Origin: Serripes groenlandicus
Taxonomy: Eukaryota; Mollusca; Bivalvia; Cardiida; Cardiidae
Length of the DNA: 64,000 bases
Direction: 5' to 3'
Assembly: GCA_031761405.1 (NCBI GenBank)
Contig: JASEVX010000364.1
Span: forward strand, 83,501 to 147,500
In this document: one piece after another, positions 60,011-64,000 of the stretch
Layout of the letters: each line of letters starts with the position of its first letter
How positions within the stretch are numbered: position 1 is the first letter of the stretch
The notes under the pieces: generated by a model
Told to the model about the DNA's origin: nothing
Seen by the model: only the letters and a program-made list of their open reading frames with translations
Database searches by the model: none
Made by a program: the position numbers and the translations under genes

Positions 60011-61240
60011 CTGTATAGAATAATTAGTCCATGAGTTTTGTTGGATTACATAGTACGATAATGTTTACTGGTATGTTTTCATAGGTTAACATAACCGCTA
60101 CACATTAAGGTTGACTCATACCTTTAAAATAACGTCTTTTTTTCTTTGTCGAATTTTTTAATAAATTTGAAATAACTTTATTACTGATAAAATATTCTAA
60201 CGACATTTTTTTCATTTTAACTCGTATTATATTATTTCATGACAGTTCTATGCATTTGATATCCTCACGCATGTGATTAAATTATCTATAGTTTGCTGTT
60301 TTCTTAAACCACACTATCATTGTTGCAACAACGTTCGTTTTGACGTCAAAAACGACGTTATTTCGAAGGTATGATTCCACCTTAACGTGTGTTGTTATAC
60401 ATTTTGAATCCCTACAAGTTCAAATATCAAGAATTGAATCAGGGCTAAACGCACTCGGTAAAGAGGTCAGAAACATGAAAGAAAACAGAGTAAAAGAGGA
60501 ATGGGACTAAGCCTAATGGCAAAGCTTTAACACGAAAGCGACCCATGCCGAAGGGCAGATTGGACGTTTGGAGTTACAAAGGTAATAATGTATCGGTACA
60601 AATTGAAGGTCTCAGTAATGAAAGTTGTATCCTAGTCAATGGTCATTATGTGTGTACAGGATATATATAATGCCAACCATGGGTCGTGAACAGTTCAGGT
60701 CATCACGAGCAACCCATAATTATATCTTGACATTTTAAGTGCAAATGGATCTCAAATACAGCATCCCTCTGTCCCTGTCCCCTATTCCGATGTACTCGAT
60801 ACACAGTAGTCAAGAACGACACCATAACACAATGGGCCCATTTGTTAAATCTCGTGTCCTTCTAAGCCATGGCAACGGACGAAAATGCGTAGTTTTTATC
60901 TACAACGAGGTAGTTATGGCGAGTTAAACAAACACATATAAATCGTGAAAAGTTATGCCCCTATCAAGCCGAATGATCACTGCCCTGTTGGAACAGCCTT
61001 ACCTTCGTCTTTCACTGTGTCGTCTCTACAGTGATTCAATTCAGAATTGTAAAATGAGAGTGATTTAATGATGGAACAGCGTACACATGTTACCTGCACG
61101 ATTTGAATGACGGATGCTTCATGTATAACAAAACAACTAGTATCTGAAGTTGACCTTCATGAAAAGCTTTATAAACAACAGGTATCCTTTGACTTTCAGA
61201 ATAATGATAAATACAACTGCACACATTGTATTCTCTCTCA
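60010..61240. other. No gene recognised
   Basis: No splice-bounded coding segment or strong repeat is seen. Confidence 0.4.
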
Positions 61241-61241
61241 T

Positions 61242-61470
<229 letters not shown>

Positions 61471-62137
61471 CTTTCTCACTATATGTACGAGTATATATCG
61501 ATCTCCCTCTATCTATATTCCTCTCTGTCCCTCGTTGTCTCTCTCTCTCTCTATCTCTGTCTCCCCCTCTCTCTGTATATGTATGTCTATTTTTCTCTTG
61601 CTCTATGTCTGACTCTCTGTATCTCTGTCTTTCTCTATATCGATCTGTCTCTCTCCATGTCTTTCGCTCTCTATGTTTATGTTGTACACCAAACATCTCC
61701 ATTTATATTCAAAGGACACCATATTATTCCAGAGTTAAAATATAAAAGACAGTCGATGTCATACTGCTGTCGCACCATTGCCAGTTTCCCGCTAGAGAGC
61801 CATGCGCATCGACAAACGTTCAGTCCAAATTGACGGGCATGTAGTATTTCGTTGGAGCTAGCGATGGTCGTTCCATGTTCGACACACGCTTGCATTCCTT
61901 GGGAAAAAGTCAACGTCTCTTGTCCATACGGTCCTTCATCCAGAAAAACTGAATTATATAAATAAAGAGCACAGTGATTCTAGATGTTGTACATAATAAT
62001 CTTACGAAATAGCGGCTTTGCATAAGCGGAATTTCAAATAGCATTGTCGAGATGTATCTCATCAGTAGTTTCATCGAAATGTTCTTTTTTGAACACTTCT
62101 TAAATACAAAAAAGCACCATATATATATATATATCAT

Positions 62138-62400
62138 TAAGCCGTCCCGCGAGAAAACAAACATTATGGTCTCTGCGTAAAGCATCGACTCGGGTCAGCC
62201 AAAGCATACCGCCCCCATGGCTTACCCGGACAGACACTTTTCACCTCCTGTGGATTTTCTGTTTCAGGAATCATTACTTATACCTCTATCCCCCTGAGAC
62301 GGAATGTGTCGGCCCCGTTCAGGCTGCACGGACTGCTCAGGCTGATCTGTGTCGATACATTACGCAGAGCCCATAATGTTGGTTTTCTCACGAGACGGCT
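62138..62400. repeat. Fold-back MITE, family 1, copy c
   Basis: TAAGCCGTCCCGCGAGAAAA at the left is mirrored by TTTTCTCACGAGACGGCT at the right. Inner arms CTCTGCGTAA/TTACGCAGAG also pair. The best-preserved copy of the three. Confidence 0.85.
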
Positions 62401-62409
62401 CAATATAGG

Positions 62410-62970
62410 TTAATTGCATTCATAGATAATATGCATAAAAACAATCATCATGAAACTTTCTGAAATGACTCCACCTCGCCGATTTTGGCTGCCATTTTGG
62501 ATGTGTGTTAAAAGCAAAAACACGGATTTGAAATCATCGTTGACTAGTCAAGTTGTATGAAACTGGGGTATAAAATATTCTATGTTTATTTATTAATATA
62601 TTCCTTACTTCAATATAGACATCAACAATACGCGGTCCAAATATTTAGTGGTCATGCAACAAATAGGAAATGAACATTAGCATCATTTTGTCAGATGTTT
62701 TAACTGTATATTAATAGCCATAATAAGCTGTATATTTATCACGTTCAAGACATTTTACGTGGTTTCGTAAATAGGTAGAATCTATGGACATATAAGTGAA
62801 ACGGGGAGGATAAGCCACATTTTTATTATAACAGAACAGAATACAACATTATTTATCTCAACAGAACAGAATACAACGTTATTTATCTCAAAACAATACA
62901 CTGGTAAATCCCAGTTTACCGTTTATAAACAAATAATTAGTAAGCTTTACATATACATAAACCAAACGCA
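62410..62970. other. No gene recognised
   Basis: A 24-bp segment (AACAGAACAGAATACAAC and flanks) is doubled at 62831 and 62860. No exon is supported. Confidence 0.45.
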
Positions 62971-62980
62971 TGTTTCATAC

Positions 62981-63290
62981 CTGGGAGTGTTTCATAAGTG
63001 TACGATGACCAACTCGTTGATGGTGTTAAGTAAACATTCCTCATAGCTCCCATGTCATGTATTGTTTCTATCGTTCCCGCCAGAAGACATCGTTTACTGC
63101 CCGAATGCCAGGACACGGCTCTGCATTGCAATTGCGAGCAAACACCACAACACGCTGTGACGCTAGCAACATATTCTTCTCGTACAACATAGCCCCACTG
63201 TAAATAGTACCCATTTATTCTCCGGTATTTGCCAGGTAATGCACTAACCTTGGCAAACAGCACCACCATAACAAAATATACTATATTCAT
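62981..63290 (-). CDS. First exon of a secreted protein with PAN/apple-like domain
   Basis: ATG at 63290 starts a signal peptide (MNIVYFVMVVLFAKVSA), followed by a Cys-rich segment with TACCGVCSQLQCRAVSWH and KRCLLAG. That pattern resembles PAN/apple domains (C..C...C.a..w......C.l). The exon ends in phase 1 at CCCAG|GTATGA (310 nt). Downstream exons would lie at lower coordinates on the minus strand; none is certain. PAN domains bind protein or carbohydrate, so this could be another secreted recognition protein. Confidence 0.6.
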
Positions 63291-63299
63291 TATGTGCTG

Positions 63300-64000
63300 T
63301 ATTGGCAGTGTTCTTGCCTTCGACTTTGTTTTAGTTGTGGCAGATTTGATGATCGGTTCCGAGCACTGATTATTATGTCACGTGCTGTATTCCAAGACAT
63401 AGTGCCACGCCTCAATAGCTCATTATTTCTTGGGATAATTGATTTTAAATTGAGACTGAATATTTCACGAAGTTTTTTAATTCAATTATGACACAACTGT
63501 TCGTGCACTGAAATCTAAAATCAAATTTACTAAAACGTCCAGTGTCTCTAGCTAACTATCGTTATTAGACAAAACAAAAATGAATTATTACACGTGTTAA
63601 TTACTTGGACGTATGAGCGGGCATTGGGAATCAATCTTTTTTAAATCAATCCTTTTAACAAAATTTAAAAAACCTAGATGTATCTCGTCGATAAATGAAT
63701 AGGATCGGCCATACACATGAAGGGCAGGCAGGTTACATGAAGCACCGGTATAGTATTTGGCCTAAAGTCCCTTCGATTCTATATTGGTCAAGGCGTATGT
63801 GACCTTGGGGAGAAGGTTTTTTTTCATAGTGGTTGCCTTCACACAGGGGAATCCAATAATGGAGTGAGCCAATGACTTTGTTGATGTAGAATAACAACAC
63901 ATCACAGACCAGACTGTGTTAATGTAAATATGTAAGTTTATTCATATAACCAGAAGGTCAAAGACCTATGTGACAACGTTACAATAACAACCAACATGAC
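63300..64000. other. Upstream region of the PAN-domain gene; no other gene recognised
   Basis: Contains the presumed promoter of the minus-strand exon, but I see no convincing TATA element. Confidence 0.4.

Overview
The window looks like AT-rich nuclear DNA of a bivalve mollusc. The evidence is spliced genes with GT-AG introns and phase-1 exons, fucolectin-like (FTP/F-type lectin-like) and MEGF-type EGF exons as found in bivalve lectin receptors, tRNA-derived SINEs, decayed non-LTR retrotransposons, many fold-back MITEs and long microsatellites. A dreissenid-type bivalve is a guess from general character, not something the sequence proves. Nothing prokaryotic is present. All exon joins below were read by eye from splice sites and phase; no transcript was available.

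Layout. (1) 0.9-1.4 kb is a dead LINE reverse-transcriptase piece. (2) 7.7-1.9 kb, minus strand, is a secreted furin-activated zinc metalloproteinase gene (leader exon 7706-7568, large exon 3500-1890). It lacks an ATG in the leader and has a one-base frame break just before the catalytic motif. (3) 4-6 kb holds several fold-back MITEs and a SINE. (4) 8.8-58.3 kb, plus strand, is a tandem array of one receptor family. Unit 0 (8.8-10.6 kb) is a pseudogene fragment with FTP and stalk exons only. Unit 1 (15.2-34.5 kb) is apparently complete: signal peptide, two FTP domains, mucin-like Thr/Ser stalk, four 8-Cys EGF modules, transmembrane helix, and a short tail with a Tyr motif. Unit 2 (45.8-58.3 kb) has leader, stalk, four EGF modules, transmembrane segment and tail but no FTP exons. 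Between the units lie spare signal-peptide exons (11.1, 14.6, 41.6 kb intact; 18.0 kb decayed) and a dead FTP exon pair (43.0-43.9 kb). (5) 58.6-63.3 kb, minus strand, has a signal-peptide plus PAN/apple-like first exon (63290-62981) and two unrecognised candidate exons.

How it fits together. Every extracellular exon of the array starts and ends in phase 1, so exons can be lost or doubled without breaking the frame. The best models sum to exact reading frames: unit 1 is 1893 nt (630 aa) and unit 2 is 963 nt (320 aa). The array has grown by segmental duplication (8.5-10.7 kb with 21.8-24.1 kb; 11.3-14.8 kb with 39.2-41.8 kb; 27.2-34.5 kb with 50.5-58.3 kb) and then decayed by stops, splice-site loss, exon deletion and transposon insertion. 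Domain content suggests a cell-surface recognition or scavenger-type receptor family, possibly immune; that role is inference.
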